NCBI GenBank assembly: GCA_049976505.1
Contig: JBMFIC010000002.1
Span: 1 to 64,000, forward strand
Source: CAYFFZ01 sp049976505
Lineage (GTDB): Archaea; Thermoproteota; Nitrososphaeria; Conexivisphaerales; UBA164
Length of the DNA stretch: 64,000 nt
Direction: 5' to 3'
Each line of letters begins with the position of its first letter. Within the stretch, counting starts at the first letter, position 1. This document shows positions 33,106-41,609 of the stretch, piece after piece. Position numbers and translations under genes: made by a program. Below the pieces are notes generated by a model. The model was not told the DNA's origin, searched no databases, and saw only the letters and a program-made list of their open reading frames with translations.

Positions 33106-33285
33106 CTAATTGTACTTCTTAAAGCCCAAAGTGGGCGCAACCTCTCTAAAGCACTGCCTACAGAGCATAAGACCGTATTTCTGGATCACTGGGCCGTACT
33201 GACCGCACCTGATACAGGCTCTGGCTCCCTTTCCGAACCTCCTTGGCTTTCCGCTTCTCATCTTTCCGAATATGTACTTGCCCAT
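33106..33285 (-). CDS. rps14: Ribosomal protein S14 (uS14), zinc-binding
   Basis: A 59-aa protein found by reading the gap between rpl5 and rps8. It starts MGKYIFGKMRSGKPRRFGKG and carries the zinc ribbon CIRCGQYG...MLCRQC (Cys at about 24, 27, 42 and 45). It ends LGFKKYN. Its ATG overlaps the rpl5 stop by one base (TAATG). Position between L5 and S8 matches every archaeal spc operon. Confidence 0.95.
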   Translation of the reverse strand: MGKYIFGKMRSGKPRRFGKGARACIRCGQYGPVIQKYGLMLCRQCFREVAPTLGFKKYN

Positions 33286-33818
33286 TACACCAGATTCACC
33301 CCTATGCTCCTATAAAACTGTATTGCTTCTTCCCTAGAAATCCGGTGCTCCTTCCCTATCTTGGATCTCAACCTCTTTCTCCTCTGGACCCTGTAGCCAG
33401 GCCTTGCCAGGCTGACTATCACGTCCATTCCAAAGATTCCTATCTCGGGGTTGTACTTCATTCCGGGTATATCTATATGCTCTTTAATGCCAAAGGCAAG
33501 GTTTCCAAACTTGTCCACCGAGCTCAGAGGAACAGTGTTCCCTCTAGCAGCCAGAACCTTCTGCAACACCTCTATTGCTTTCTTTTTTCTAAGGGTTACC
33601 ATAGCTGCTATCTTTTCACCCCTGTGTATGCCGAAGTCCCTGATAGTCTTCTTGGCCTTTCTCTCGCTCGGGGTCTGACCGGATAGCTCCTCAAGAACCT
33701 TCTTTGCCTTCTCCAGCTTCTCTCCTGATTCGCCCACGGCTATATGCAGTATGACTTTATCTATGAAGATCCTCTTCATTGGATTTTCCTGTTTGGTCTG
33801 TTGACCCTCCGCCATCAT
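33285..33818 (-). CDS. rpl5: Ribosomal protein L5 (uL5)
   Basis: 5S rRNA-binding protein of 177 aa. Signatures DKVILHIAVGESGEKLEKAKKVLEEL and the IREHIDIPG-type loop IKEHIDIPGMKYNPEIGIFGMDV are clear. The first residues (MMAEGQQTKQEN) form a short unstructured tail. Overlaps rps4e by 4 bases. Confidence 0.95.
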   Translation of the reverse strand: MMAEGQQTKQENPMKRIFIDKVILHIAVGESGEKLEKAKKVLEELSGQTPSERKAKKTIRDFGIHRGEKIAAMVTLRKKKAIEVLQKVLAARGNTVPLSSVDKFGNLAFGIKEHIDIPGMKYNPEIGIFGMDVIVSLARPGYRVQRRKRLRSKIGKEHRISREEAIQFYRSIGVNLV

Positions 33819-34543
33819 TCTTCACCCACCACCGTTATTGCGGGCTTGTCCTTGCCCACAACTATAACATAATCCTTCGGGACGGTAACGCTTTCGTTTC
33901 CCACGACCAGCTTAACCATGGCAATCCTTGAAAACGTGCTCGGTATGATCTCAGCTATTTTGCCAAGGACGCCAACTCTTCTCCCCCTGTATACGAGACC
34001 CAGGTTTCCTTCCTCTAATCTGAAGCTCGCCAAGACCTTCTTATCTGAAAGGTTCACAAGCAGCGAATCCCCTATCTTCAGCGACTCATCGTCAAGAAGG
34101 TAAACTGAGGAGTCGTGTCCTGTGTACTGGATCTTGCCTCCTTTTAGCTTAGTCTTCCTAATTATCTTAACAATTTTCAGGTCCTTCTCCTGCTTCTGGA
34201 TTTTAATCGGATGCAGCTCCCTGCCCTCAACGGGAACGAGCCTGTAATATATATCAGTGTCCCGTACGTTTATCACGTCAAATAGCCCTATGGGGTACTG
34301 ATGATCCTTGACAACCTTTCCGTTGACCAGCAGCATTCCTGCCTTAATGCCCTTTTTTGCCTCCCATGCTGTCCTGGCGTATCCAAGTTTATCCCTTATT
34401 AACGTCACAGGATCATATGCTAAGTTCTTTGGGTTAGGCCCTGGATTAACGTTCGTCACAAAAACGTATCTTTTCCTGGGAACGCCGTAAAACGTCGGCA
34501 TTACTTCTCTCTTTCTTACGGTAGAACCGCCTTTCTTAGCCAA
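33815..34543 (-). CDS. rps4e: Ribosomal protein S4e (eS4)
   Basis: Archaeal/eukaryotic small-subunit protein, 242 aa. An S4-like RNA-binding domain (about 45-105, VTLIRDKLGYARTAWEAKKGI) is followed by the central eS4 domain and a KOW-like segment near the C-terminus (GNLGLVYRGRRVGVLGKI). Located between L24 and L5 as usual. Confidence 0.95.
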   Translation of the reverse strand: MAKKGGSTVRKREVMPTFYGVPRKRYVFVTNVNPGPNPKNLAYDPVTLIRDKLGYARTAWEAKKGIKAGMLLVNGKVVKDHQYPIGLFDVINVRDTDIYYRLVPVEGRELHPIKIQKQEKDLKIVKIIRKTKLKGGKIQYTGHDSSVYLLDDESLKIGDSLLVNLSDKKVLASFRLEEGNLGLVYRGRRVGVLGKIAEIIPSTFSRIAMVKLVVGNESVTVPKDYVIVVGKDKPAITVVGEE

Positions 34544-34907
34544 CCTGCTTCACCACCTTACTTGCAAGCTCTTCAAGCATCTTTTTTCTGAGCTCATCCT
34601 CAAGATTCAGCTCAACAACTATAACCTTTGAAGGATGCACCTTTACGGGAACCTCCTGCCCGTTAACCTTCTTTCTCACAAGGCCCTCAATCGCTATTCT
34701 TCCAAGGCCAGGATATATATCTATAACCTTTCCCTGGACTCCCCTGAAGTCTCCTCTCACAACCTTAACAACGTCTCCCTTCCTAACCCTTATGGTCTTG
34801 ATGCCGTACTTCTGCCTGAGCTCATCTGAGAGCCGTGCTCTCAGGGCCTTGTTCCTTTCAAACCAGCTCGCCTTTTTAAGTAGGTCCTTAAGCTTCATAC
34901 AGGTCAC
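34536..34907 (-). CDS. rpl24: Ribosomal protein L24 (uL24)
   Basis: Assembly-initiator protein, 123 aa, archaeal/eukaryotic L26-like form. N-terminal ASWFERNKALRARLSDELRQKYGI precedes a KOW motif, VRKGDVVKVVRGDFRGVQGKV. Overlaps rpl14 and rps4e. Confidence 0.95.
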   Translation of the reverse strand: MTCMKLKDLLKKASWFERNKALRARLSDELRQKYGIKTIRVRKGDVVKVVRGDFRGVQGKVIDIYPGLGRIAIEGLVRKKVNGQEVPVKVHPSKVIVVELNLEDELRKKMLEELASKVVKQVG

Positions 34908-35338
34908 ACTATCATATAGGCTATGTTAGCAAGCCTGGGCCACTTCTCCGCGGCCTCCATGGCCACGGGACCTCTCACCTCAGTTCCCTTAAGCTCTCCC
35001 TCTGGAGTTATAAGAACTGCGGCGTTATCCTCAAAGCTTATTCTTTCGCCATTAAGCCTCCTGATGGGGTACTTCTGCCTGACGACCACCGCGTGAAATA
35101 TCTGCTTCCTCACTTCAGGAGTTCCCACCTTGACGACCACGACTATCTCGTCGCCAACTGCGGCTGCTGGGATTCTCCGGAGCCTGCCCTTGTATCCAAC
35201 AACCTGAATAACCTTCAGCTTCTTAGCCCCCGTATTGTCTGCACAGTTGATAACCGCCGGCACTGGTATGGCCCTCGTTATGTGTGGCCTGTACTCCTCT
35301 ACGCCCTTTGCAGAGACAGCTCTAGTTTTTTCAGGCAC
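34904..35338 (-). CDS. rpl14: Ribosomal protein L14 (uL14)
   Basis: Large-subunit protein, 144 aa. The signature NCADNTGAKKLKVIQVVGYKG and GDEIVVVVKVGTPEVRKQIFHAVVVR are intact, as is the C-terminal GPVAMEAAEKWPRLANIA. Overlaps rps17 by 8 bases. Confidence 0.96.
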   Translation of the reverse strand: MPEKTRAVSAKGVEEYRPHITRAIPVPAVINCADNTGAKKLKVIQVVGYKGRLRRIPAAAVGDEIVVVVKVGTPEVRKQIFHAVVVRQKYPIRRLNGERISFEDNAAVLITPEGELKGTEVRGPVAMEAAEKWPRLANIAYMIV

Positions 35339-35666
35339 CTGTCTTCACCTCTCCGAGAACCACGTGCGCTATGTTCTTGCCGAGAGGCCTTGTCTCAGCT
35401 ATTGCTACCGTGCTGCCCTCCTTTATGCTTACGCACGGAGGCACCCTTGCATGGATCTTGCTCCTTCTTCTTTCATATCTCATGTACTTCTTCACGTAAA
35501 AGAAGTACTCGATCTTCACGACCGCTGCCTTTTTCATCTTGTAGCTCACTACCTTTCCTACCCTAACCTTCCCCCTGATCTTAAGATGCCCGTGATAGGG
35601 ACAAAGCGGGTCATCGCACTTAGCAGTCGGCTGAGCAATCCTAAGGTTTATGCCCTGCAACATCAT
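35331..35666 (-). CDS. rps17: Ribosomal protein S17 (uS17)
   Basis: Small-subunit protein, 111 aa. The archaeal CDDPLCPYHGHLKIRGKV stretch near the N-terminus and VKIEYFFYVKKYMRYERRRSKI with the S17 core are clear. Its first residues overlap the end of the Rnp1 gene by 4 bases. Confidence 0.94.
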   Translation of the reverse strand: MMLQGINLRIAQPTAKCDDPLCPYHGHLKIRGKVRVGKVVSYKMKKAAVVKIEYFFYVKKYMRYERRRSKIHARVPPCVSIKEGSTVAIAETRPLGKNIAHVVLGEVKTGA

Positions 35667-35866
35667 GGATCATACCTCTCCCAAGGTCTACCAACTAGCT
35701 TGTCTCCCAGATACTTTCCCTTATCATTAATAAACGTATTCCCTTTCTTTGGAACCTTCCTGATGCCCTTCTCGGTGCTGATGTAAAGAAGGTTCTTGGT
35801 CTCGTAAACAACAGTGCCCTGGATCCCCATGCCCATCACCTTAACCCTTTTGCCCAGAAGCAGCAC
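35663..35866 (-). CDS. rnp1: RNase P protein component 1 (Rnp1/Pop4), short form
   Basis: Protein subunit of RNase P, which matures tRNA 5' ends. Only 67 aa, shorter than the 90-130 aa usual for this family. The core is recognisable from GKRVKVMGMGIQGTVVYETKNLLYI to KGIRKVPKKGNTF, an Sm-like barrel. The conserved position between rpl29 and rps17 backs the call. Missing length is mainly at the N-terminus. It overlaps rpl29 by 26 bases. Confidence 0.85.
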   Translation of the reverse strand: MLLLGKRVKVMGMGIQGTVVYETKNLLYISTEKGIRKVPKKGNTFINDKGKYLGDKLVGRPWERYDP

Positions 35867-36065
35867 CAGTCATCCTCCTGTTCAGCTCTGTAAGAACTCT
35901 GGCTATGTTTCTTCTTACCGACTTGATGCTGCCTGATTCCTTTCCCAGCGTCCTCATCCGTCTCAGATTGTTCAACCGGAGGAGCTCCTTCCTGAGCTCC
36001 GTTAGGGTCTTCTCTAGCTCCTCATTGCTTAGCTTGCTCGCCTTTATTCTCTTCATTAGCCTCAC
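35841..36065 (-). CDS. rpl29: Ribosomal protein L29 (uL29)
   Basis: Two-helix large-subunit protein of about 71-74 aa at the exit tunnel, binding site for signal recognition particle and insertases. Sequence KASKLSNEELEKTLTELRKELLRL and VRRNIARVLTELNRR fit uL29. Start may be MRLMKRI at 36065 or MKRIKAS at 36056; either lies inside the end of rps3. Confidence 0.92.
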   Translation of the reverse strand: MRLMKRIKASKLSNEELEKTLTELRKELLRLNNLRRMRTLGKESGSIKSVRRNIARVLTELNRRMTGAASGQKG

Positions 36066-36651
36066 CTTTCATCTTATAATCCTCAAGAAGAGGATTCTTA
36101 TATGCTACCGTTACCTTTATGCCATACATTCCCATCTTCAGAAGCACGTGCTCCACTGCGCTTTTCGTGTATGCCTCACGTGGATATCCGCTCTTTGGAA
36201 TTATTCCCATCCTGAACTTCTGAAATGACGCCCTTTCGCTTCTTATCTTCCCCTGCAGCTTTATCTCGATTCCCAGAGCGCCCGCCTTCATCGCCTCGTT
36301 CATCAGGACCGTGGCCACTCTTCTGAAGTTAGCTCCCTTTTGATAGGCGTTTGCAAGCTTTAGCGCAATGGCCTTGGGATCTACTGCCGGGTTCTGAACC
36401 TCAAATGCATTGATCGATACGTCCTTCAGGCCGATCTCCTTTGAAATCTCCTCCATGAGGCTTCTTATGTTTGAGCCGTGTGAGCCTATAACGAGACCTG
36501 GCCTTAGAGCCAGGATGTTGAGCCTGGTTCCCAGTGGAGAGTTTTCAAGGTTCATTCCTACAAAGCCAGCCTGCTTCAGTTTCTTATCCAGATATTCATG
36601 AAGCATCATTTCATTCTTTCTGGCCTCTAAGATGTTCCTAATGGCAACCAT
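36022..36651 (-). CDS. rps3: Ribosomal protein S3 (uS3)
   Basis: Small-subunit protein at the mRNA entry site, 209 aa. KH domain around LALRPGLVIGSHGSNIRSLMEEI (about 48-70) and the C-terminal S3 domain RRVATVLMNEAMKAGALGIEIKLQGKI. It ends in an acidic/basic tail overlapping rpl29. Only 0 bases separate it from the rpl22 stop. Confidence 0.95.
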   Translation of the reverse strand: MVAIRNILEARKNEMMLHEYLDKKLKQAGFVGMNLENSPLGTRLNILALRPGLVIGSHGSNIRSLMEEISKEIGLKDVSINAFEVQNPAVDPKAIALKLANAYQKGANFRRVATVLMNEAMKAGALGIEIKLQGKIRSERASFQKFRMGIIPKSGYPREAYTKSAVEHVLLKMGMYGIKVTVAYKNPLLEDYKMKGEANEENKGEQAKQ

Positions 36652-37110
36652 TTACACCACCCTCGCAACAGCCTCTATATGAACGTACACCCGAGTCTTG
36701 GGTGATCTTCTTCCAAAAGCTCTCGGAACATATCTCACGAGCTTCCTCCCTGGATAGGCGGCAGCGTGAATGATCACAAGCCTGCTGACGTCAAAGCCCT
36801 TATAAAGGGCGTTTGCCTCAAGATTATCGAGAAGCTTCAAAAAGAGCTTTGCGGCCTTAACAGGAAATCTTCCTGCATAAAAGCCCGGTATATTATGATG
36901 GGCCACCTTTTTATGGTATCTTCTGTAAGGAATATATCTTTTTAACAGCACAACCTCCTCCAACGCTTCTCTCGCTCTGTCGAAGCTCATGCCCTTGATA
37001 TAGGCTGCTACCTCTCTCGCCTCCTTTGGGCTCACGTCTACCTCTCTAAGGCTACCTCTAACATCTGATGCCTCATTATACTGAGTGAACGAATACCCAA
37101 ACTCAGGCAT
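36652..37110 (-). CDS. rpl22: Ribosomal protein L22 (uL22)
   Basis: First gene of this stretch of the ribosomal operon, 152 aa. Signatures VSPKEAREVAAYIKGMSFDRA and PYRRYHKKVAHHNIPG, with the tunnel-reaching beta hairpin RYVPRAFGRRSPKTRVYVHIEA near the C-terminus. S19 and the S10-side genes are not upstream here; the region above holds a promoter and tRNA-Ala, so the operon begins at L22. Confidence 0.95.
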   Translation of the reverse strand: MPEFGYSFTQYNEASDVRGSLREVDVSPKEAREVAAYIKGMSFDRAREALEEVVLLKRYIPYRRYHKKVAHHNIPGFYAGRFPVKAAKLFLKLLDNLEANALYKGFDVSRLVIIHAAAYPGRKLVRYVPRAFGRRSPKTRVYVHIEAVARVV

Positions 37111-37133
37111 TTGCCTTCCATGTATTTACGCAA

Positions 37134-37146
37134 TTAATTTAAAAAC
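37134..37146 (-). promoter_or_regulatory. Candidate TATA box of the L22-SecY operon
   Basis: On the minus strand GTTTTTAAATTAA lies roughly 25-35 bases before the rpl22 ATG. It is the strongest TATA match upstream of the operon. Assigned by position only. Confidence 0.5.
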
Positions 37147-37304
37147 TTTCCCATACATCTTAGCACGGCTAAATACTGCAGCTACATGAGATAGGAGGCA
37201 GATGGCTCATCGAACTAAAGCTGCTGCGTCGGATTATGTGTCTGGAGCAACATGTCCTTAAGATAAAATAACGCTTAAATTATAACTGCAACATAGCAGA
37301 ATAG

Positions 37305-37376
37305 GGGCCGGTAGTTCAGGGGTAGAACGCCCGCCTCGCACGCGGGAGGTCGGGGGTTCGAGTCCCCCCCGGTCCA
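37305..37376 (+). tRNA. tRNA-Ala (CGC)
   Basis: Acceptor GGGCCGG pairs with CCGGTCC (one G-U), the anticodon stem CCCGC/GCGGG encloses loop CTCGCAC (anticodon CGC), and the T arm is GGGGG TTCGAGT CCCCC. Discriminator A; no CCA and no intron. A TATA box (TTAAATT, 37275-37281) lies 30 bases upstream. Confidence 0.95.
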
Positions 37377-37404
37377 TATGCAAAATTAAAATAACTATTA
37401 GAAC

Positions 37405-38118
37405 ATGACATCAATCAAGTTGGAAAACGATGAGATATACAAGCTCGTTGGCCGAATAGTTCTTTCGGATAACCCAGGAACCCTTCTCAGAACTCTGAGA
37501 AACAACCTGAACCTTAAGCAGAAGGAGCTTGCAGAGCTCATGGGGGTTTCGCCTCCAGTAATATCTGATTATGAGAAGGGCAGACGAAGAAAGGCCGGCG
37601 CCCGCTTTATCAAAAAGTATCTAGACGCGCTCATAAAGCTCAAGGGCGTTGACGCCGTGGTTCTGTCATTCTATCAGGGGGATAACAACACAGAGGGGAG
37701 CGGAATTCTCGAAATAAAGGACTACAGGAAGCCTCTGAAGGTCGGGGAGTTTGTTGAAGGAATAGGAGCTCGGGTTCTATCCGGGGAAAACATGCTTGAG
37801 CATCACCTATTTGGACACACGATACTTGACAGCATCAAGGCGATCATAGCGCTCAAGGGCGAGCAGTTCTACCGGATATTTGGGAAGTCCTCGGAAAGGG
37901 CCCTGATCTTCACCAAGGTAGGGATAGGAAGAAGCCCCATGGTCGCCGTAAGGATCTCTCCCCTAAAGCCGAGGCTCGTTGTAGTTCACGGGACTTCAAG
38001 CGTGGAGCCACTGGCGGTGGAAATGGCAAGGGTTGAAAACGTGATGCTTGCTATAGCCCCTCAGATTGATATACAGGATCTGATAAGTAAAATAAGGGAG
38101 GTCACCAGAGATGTATGA
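37405..38118 (+). CDS. XRE-type HTH transcriptional regulator (archaeal COG1709-like)
   Basis: A 237-aa regulator. Residues about 27-70 form a Cro/CI helix-turn-helix, LRTLRNNLNLKQKELAELMGVSPPVISDYEKGRR. A conserved archaeal C-terminal domain follows, with FVEGIGARVLSGENMLEHHLFGHTILDSIKAI and MVAVRISPLKPRLVVVHG. The target is unknown. It overlaps the methionine aminopeptidase gene by 8 bases, and this pair may be co-regulated. Confidence 0.85.
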   Translation: MTSIKLENDEIYKLVGRIVLSDNPGTLLRTLRNNLNLKQKELAELMGVSPPVISDYEKGRRRKAGARFIKKYLDALIKLKGVDAVVLSFYQGDNNTEGSGILEIKDYRKPLKVGEFVEGIGARVLSGENMLEHHLFGHTILDSIKAIIALKGEQFYRIFGKSSERALIFTKVGIGRSPMVAVRISPLKPRLVVVHGTSSVEPLAVEMARVENVMLAIAPQIDIQDLISKIREVTRDV

Positions 38119-39001
38119 GAAGTACACCGAGGCCGGAAGGATAGCAGGAGAGGCTCTTAAGAGGGCGGTCGAGATAGTTCATGAGGAAAGGATGGTTCTG
38201 GATATATGTGAAGAGCTCGAGGATTTTATAATCAAAAGGGGAGCAAGACCGGCCTTTCCAGTGAATATATCACAGAACGAGGAGGCCGCCCATTACACCG
38301 CCAGATATGACGATGACAGAAGGATCAAGAAAGGCTCTCTAGTTAAAGTTGATCTAGGCGTTCACGTTGATGGCTACATCGCTGATGCGGCAATTACGCT
38401 TTCCTTTTCAGGCATATACACCAGCATGGTTCGCGCAAACTATGAAGCTCTGGAGAGGGCTTTATCGATAATAAAGGATGGCCTTGAGTTTTATGAGTTC
38501 GGATCGTATGTTGAAAAGCTGGCAAAGGGGTATGGATTTAAGCCCATTGAAAACCTGATGGGCCACAGGTTGGACAGATACGTGCTACATACTGGCGACT
38601 CCGTGCCCATGATAGGCTCACCCGTTAAGGGTAGGTTCAGAAGCCAGAACGCATACGCGATAGAGCCATTCTTTGTAGAGATGGACGCTATGGGGTTCGT
38701 CATAGATGGCCAACACAGCAACATCTACAGGCTCGTTGCTCCAAGAAAGGTCAAGGACGAGAGCGCATCACAGCTTGTTGATTACATCTGGAAAACTTAC
38801 AGGACACTTCCATTCGCATCAAGGTGGATAATAAAGGAGTTCGGGCCGAGCAGCGTCACGGCCTTGGAAAGGCTTGTTAAGGAAAACCTCCTGGAGGAAT
38901 ATTATACGCTGGTGGAGGCCGGCGGAGCTCCGGTTGCCCAGTTCGAGCACACTGTATATGTAGATAGGGACAAAGTTACAGTAACCACAAGGATTCCCTG
39001 A
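38111..39001 (+). CDS. map: Methionine aminopeptidase, type II
   Basis: Removes initiator Met from new proteins. The 296-aa pita-bread protein shows the metal ligands in KVDLGVHVDGYIADAAITLS (two Asp), LMGHRLDRYVLH (His), AYAIEPFFV (Glu) and VAQFEHTVYV (Glu). An insertion of about 60 residues before the last Glu marks type II. The gene ends well clear of the downstream tRNA-Leu. Confidence 0.93.
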   Translation: MYEKYTEAGRIAGEALKRAVEIVHEERMVLDICEELEDFIIKRGARPAFPVNISQNEEAAHYTARYDDDRRIKKGSLVKVDLGVHVDGYIADAAITLSFSGIYTSMVRANYEALERALSIIKDGLEFYEFGSYVEKLAKGYGFKPIENLMGHRLDRYVLHTGDSVPMIGSPVKGRFRSQNAYAIEPFFVEMDAMGFVIDGQHSNIYRLVAPRKVKDESASQLVDYIWKTYRTLPFASRWIIKEFGPSSVTALERLVKENLLEEYYTLVEAGGAPVAQFEHTVYVDRDKVTVTTRIP

Positions 39002-39086
39002 TCGACGCCGTTCCACGGCTTGCAATTTTATAGGCCGAACTTAAAATAGAATAACGCTTATATTTTCATGCAGCTTAGAAATAGCT

Positions 39087-39171
39087 GCGGGGGTCGCCTA
39101 GCCTGGTCAATGGCGCTGCCCTGAGGCGGCAGTCCCGCTGGGGTGCGTGGGTTCAAATCCCACCCCCCGCA
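39087..39171 (+). tRNA. tRNA-Leu (GAG)
   Basis: An 85-base class II tRNA. Acceptor GCGGGGG pairs with CCCCCGC, the anticodon stem CTGCC/GGCAG encloses CTGAGGC (anticodon GAG), and a long variable arm (TCCCGCTGGGGTGC) is present. T arm GTGGG TTCAAAT CCCAC. Discriminator A. TATA-like TTATATT lies about 29 bases upstream. Confidence 0.95.
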
Positions 39172-39176
39172 TACCT

Positions 39177-39497
39177 TTAAAAGTCCTCAAGCAGGGAGCT
39201 GTACTTCTGCTCTATTATGATTATTAGAACCTCGTTCGTGGAGAGCTCCTTCTTATCTCCTCTCGTTCTTATTTTCTCTGTGAGCGTATCAAAAATGTAC
39301 TCACCTGCTGGAAACCTTCCCTCAGTATCCTTATAATAGTGAATTCCTATGCCCTCATAAAACGGATGAATCATGTACAGATAGTCTTTGTATCTGTAGA
39401 CAGCAAGGGCTGGCGTTCTGCCAAGGAAACTTGAAACCGCTAGAAAGTCCTTCAGGAGGTCCTCGAAGGAATTGAACTCAAACCTGTAAGTATCCAT
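39177..39497 (-). CDS. Hypothetical protein
   Basis: A 106-aa mixed alpha/beta protein with no motif I recognise. Aromatic residues are frequent (YRYKDYLYMIHPFYEGIGIHYY). It ends 5 bases from the 3' end of tRNA-Leu on the opposite strand, and its own promoter is in the 55-base gap after the NAD kinase gene. Codon use is like that of neighbours, so it is probably real. Confidence 0.6.
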   Translation of the reverse strand: MDTYRFEFNSFEDLLKDFLAVSSFLGRTPALAVYRYKDYLYMIHPFYEGIGIHYYKDTEGRFPAGEYIFDTLTEKIRTRGDKKELSTNEVLIIIIEQKYSSLLEDF

Positions 39498-39552
39498 GAT
39501 TAACTGTTTGCATATAATCGCTTATAAATTTTGGCAACAAAGCGGTTTCAGC

Positions 39553-40347
39553 TTACAGATTGAGCATCTTCTGGATCTGAGAGGATGAGGACCTGAGCCT
39601 AACGAGGCTCAGGTACTCCCCCTTGAATATCTCTATCCTCTCGTTGGGCATCACTTCATACCTCAGCTGACCATCAGCTATAACGTACGTATGCAGGTTG
39701 CTGACGACGTGGATCTCCTTGGGCCTGACGATTATAGGGGGCAGGGGCCTGAGAGGAAGCACTGGGTTTATTATAATGGTCTCCAGCTCCTGATCCACTA
39801 TAGGCCCTCCATTAGAGAAGTTGTATCCGGTTGATCCGGACGGAGTTGAGATTATAAGCCCATCCATCCTCTCTCTGAGCTCGAAGATGCCCTCGGCCCT
39901 TACGTCGAAGTAGGGAGTCTGATTAAAATTGGCTCTTTGAATGTAAAACTCGTTCAGTACGTTCACGGTCTCAACGTCTGAGATCCTCGCCCTCAGCCTC
40001 AACCTCTTCTCAATGATGTACTTCTTCGAGAGGTACCCTTCGATGAACTCGTTCAGGGAGTCCTTGTCGATCTGCGCCAGAACTCCCCTTCCGCCCATGT
40101 TTATACCTATCACTTCAACGTGCTCGGGAAGAAACCTGGAGAGGCCTAGGAGAGTTCCGTCTCCCCCAATAGTTATCGCTGTCGAAATGCCCTCATCCTC
40201 TATAACTTTATAGGAATCAATCTTAATCGTGTATGGAAGTTCCCTCAAGCTGTAAAGCTCAAAGTGCTCGCTGAGCCTTGCAATGATGTTCTCAACTTCC
40301 GTATCAGAGAGGGAGTCCTTAACCGCCAATATTGCCTTTATTTTCAC
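39553..40347 (-). CDS. nadK: NAD kinase
   Basis: Makes NADP from NAD. The 264-aa protein contains the nucleotide-binding GGDGTLLGLSRF near 58-70, NEFYIQR near 132-138, and the family motif ISTPSGSTGYNFSNGGPIV (about 165-183). The C-terminal beta-rich domain follows. It is the last gene in the minus-strand series that starts with the transporter operon; a 36-base gap separates it from thpR. Confidence 0.92.
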   Translation of the reverse strand: MKIKAILAVKDSLSDTEVENIIARLSEHFELYSLRELPYTIKIDSYKVIEDEGISTAITIGGDGTLLGLSRFLPEHVEVIGINMGGRGVLAQIDKDSLNEFIEGYLSKKYIIEKRLRLRARISDVETVNVLNEFYIQRANFNQTPYFDVRAEGIFELRERMDGLIISTPSGSTGYNFSNGGPIVDQELETIIINPVLPLRPLPPIIVRPKEIHVVSNLHTYVIADGQLRYEVMPNERIEIFKGEYLSLVRLRSSSSQIQKMLNL

Positions 40348-40383
40348 AACCCTAAAAGCGTATGCAACATTTATAGGCTTTTA

Positions 40384-40923
40384 TCAGATCAGCTGAAACT
40401 TCTTAACTGGCGTGTATATGGGACCGTTTGGATGAAGATCACTTTTCATTAGATAAAAGCTTTCCACGCTGTATGTTCCAAGATCGACGTTCCTGCGAGC
40501 TTCTATCCGTTCAAGCAGAGCCCTTTTGTTTTCCACGAACTTCACTCTGGCAATTGTAAGGTGGGGCGTGAACTCCTCATCGCTGGGTATCGAAGCCGAT
40601 GCCCTGTCAACCTCGCGCGCTAGCCTGACCAGATCCTGCGAGTCGCTTCCTATCCAGATGACCCTGATTCTGTCGGGGCTCGGGAAGACGCCAATGCCCC
40701 TGAGCCTAATAGTGAACCTGTTAAATTTTATGGATGACAGGGAATTTATTAGCTCGTCCCTTGTGCTATCATCGATTTCGCCCAGAAACTTGAGCGTGAA
40801 ATGCATGTTCTGCTCCTTAGTGAGGCTTATTCCTTTTTCCCCATCCTTTATGAACTCAGCTATCTTCATGATCTCCCTTATGAGGCCAAGATCCTCAACG
40901 TTCACGCTTACGAAGGCCCTCAT
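40384..40923 (-). CDS. thpR: RNA 2',3'-cyclic phosphodiesterase (ThpR/LigT)
   Basis: 2H phosphoesterase of 179 aa that opens 2',3'-cyclic RNA ends or ligates tRNA halves in vitro. The two catalytic HxT motifs are MHFTLKFLG (about 42) and PHLTIARV (about 123). Length matches archaeal LigT. It overlaps the DUF72 gene by 4 bases. Confidence 0.92.
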   Translation of the reverse strand: MRAFVSVNVEDLGLIREIMKIAEFIKDGEKGISLTKEQNMHFTLKFLGEIDDSTRDELINSLSSIKFNRFTIRLRGIGVFPSPDRIRVIWIGSDSQDLVRLAREVDRASASIPSDEEFTPHLTIARVKFVENKRALLERIEARRNVDLGTYSVESFYLMKSDLHPNGPIYTPVKKFQLI

Positions 40924-41609
40924 GACTTTTCAACTAGCGCTCTGAAAAATAAAGCATTTTCCAGCATTCCAAGGTCGTTGTTGAAATAGACGTATGCCTC
41001 CCTGGCCCCGCTCTCCTTTATCCTGAGAAAATACTCCCTTAGTTCCTCCTCACTATACTCATACGCGTACCATTCGGTCCTTCCATGCATCCTCAGATAT
41101 ATGATGCCGTTGCTTACCACAAGCTCATCGGGAAGCTCTGGTGCGCTCACCGAGCAGAAGACGTAGCCCAACTCAGAGACCTCCCTTTTTTGCTCCCACC
41201 AGCAGGGATCCCTGAACTCAACCACGGGGATCCCCTCAAGCGAAACCGACCTTATGAATTCATCTAGCTTCCTGAGGTTCTTCTCCGAGCACCCAAAGCT
41301 TGGTGGCATCTGAAACAGCCATGCTCTTATCATGCCCCTCATGGGCTCAAAGGTGTTGTAGAACCTGTTAAACAGCGGAACGCTGGAGAGCTTTGTGTAA
41401 TGCGTAACTCCTTTATAGACCTTTACAGAGTAAAAGAAGCCCCTTTCAGCTTTCGACCACCTTGCTATCATGGGCCTTCTGGGAAACGAATAAAACGTGG
41501 AGTTAAGCTCCACCGTATCGAAGCCCTTCGAGATGTACCAGGAAAGCGGATCGGGCTTCCCCTCGTTCCAGGGATAAGAGTATCCAGACGTCCCTACGTG
41601 AATCTTCAT
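40920..41609 (-). CDS. DUF72 family protein (YecE-like TIM barrel)
   Basis: A 229-aa TIM-barrel protein. It begins IHVGTSGYSYPWNEG, then FDTVELNSTFYSFPRRPMIARW, and ends with VYFNNDLGMLENALF, all typical of DUF72. The family's biochemical role is not established. It overlaps thpR by 4 bases and touches the end of the dppF-like gene by one base, so it is co-transcribed with the transporter operon. Confidence 0.9.
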   Translation of the reverse strand: MKIHVGTSGYSYPWNEGKPDPLSWYISKGFDTVELNSTFYSFPRRPMIARWSKAERGFFYSVKVYKGVTHYTKLSSVPLFNRFYNTFEPMRGMIRAWLFQMPPSFGCSEKNLRKLDEFIRSVSLEGIPVVEFRDPCWWEQKREVSELGYVFCSVSAPELPDELVVSNGIIYLRMHGRTEWYAYEYSEEELREYFLRIKESGAREAYVYFNNDLGMLENALFFRALVEKS

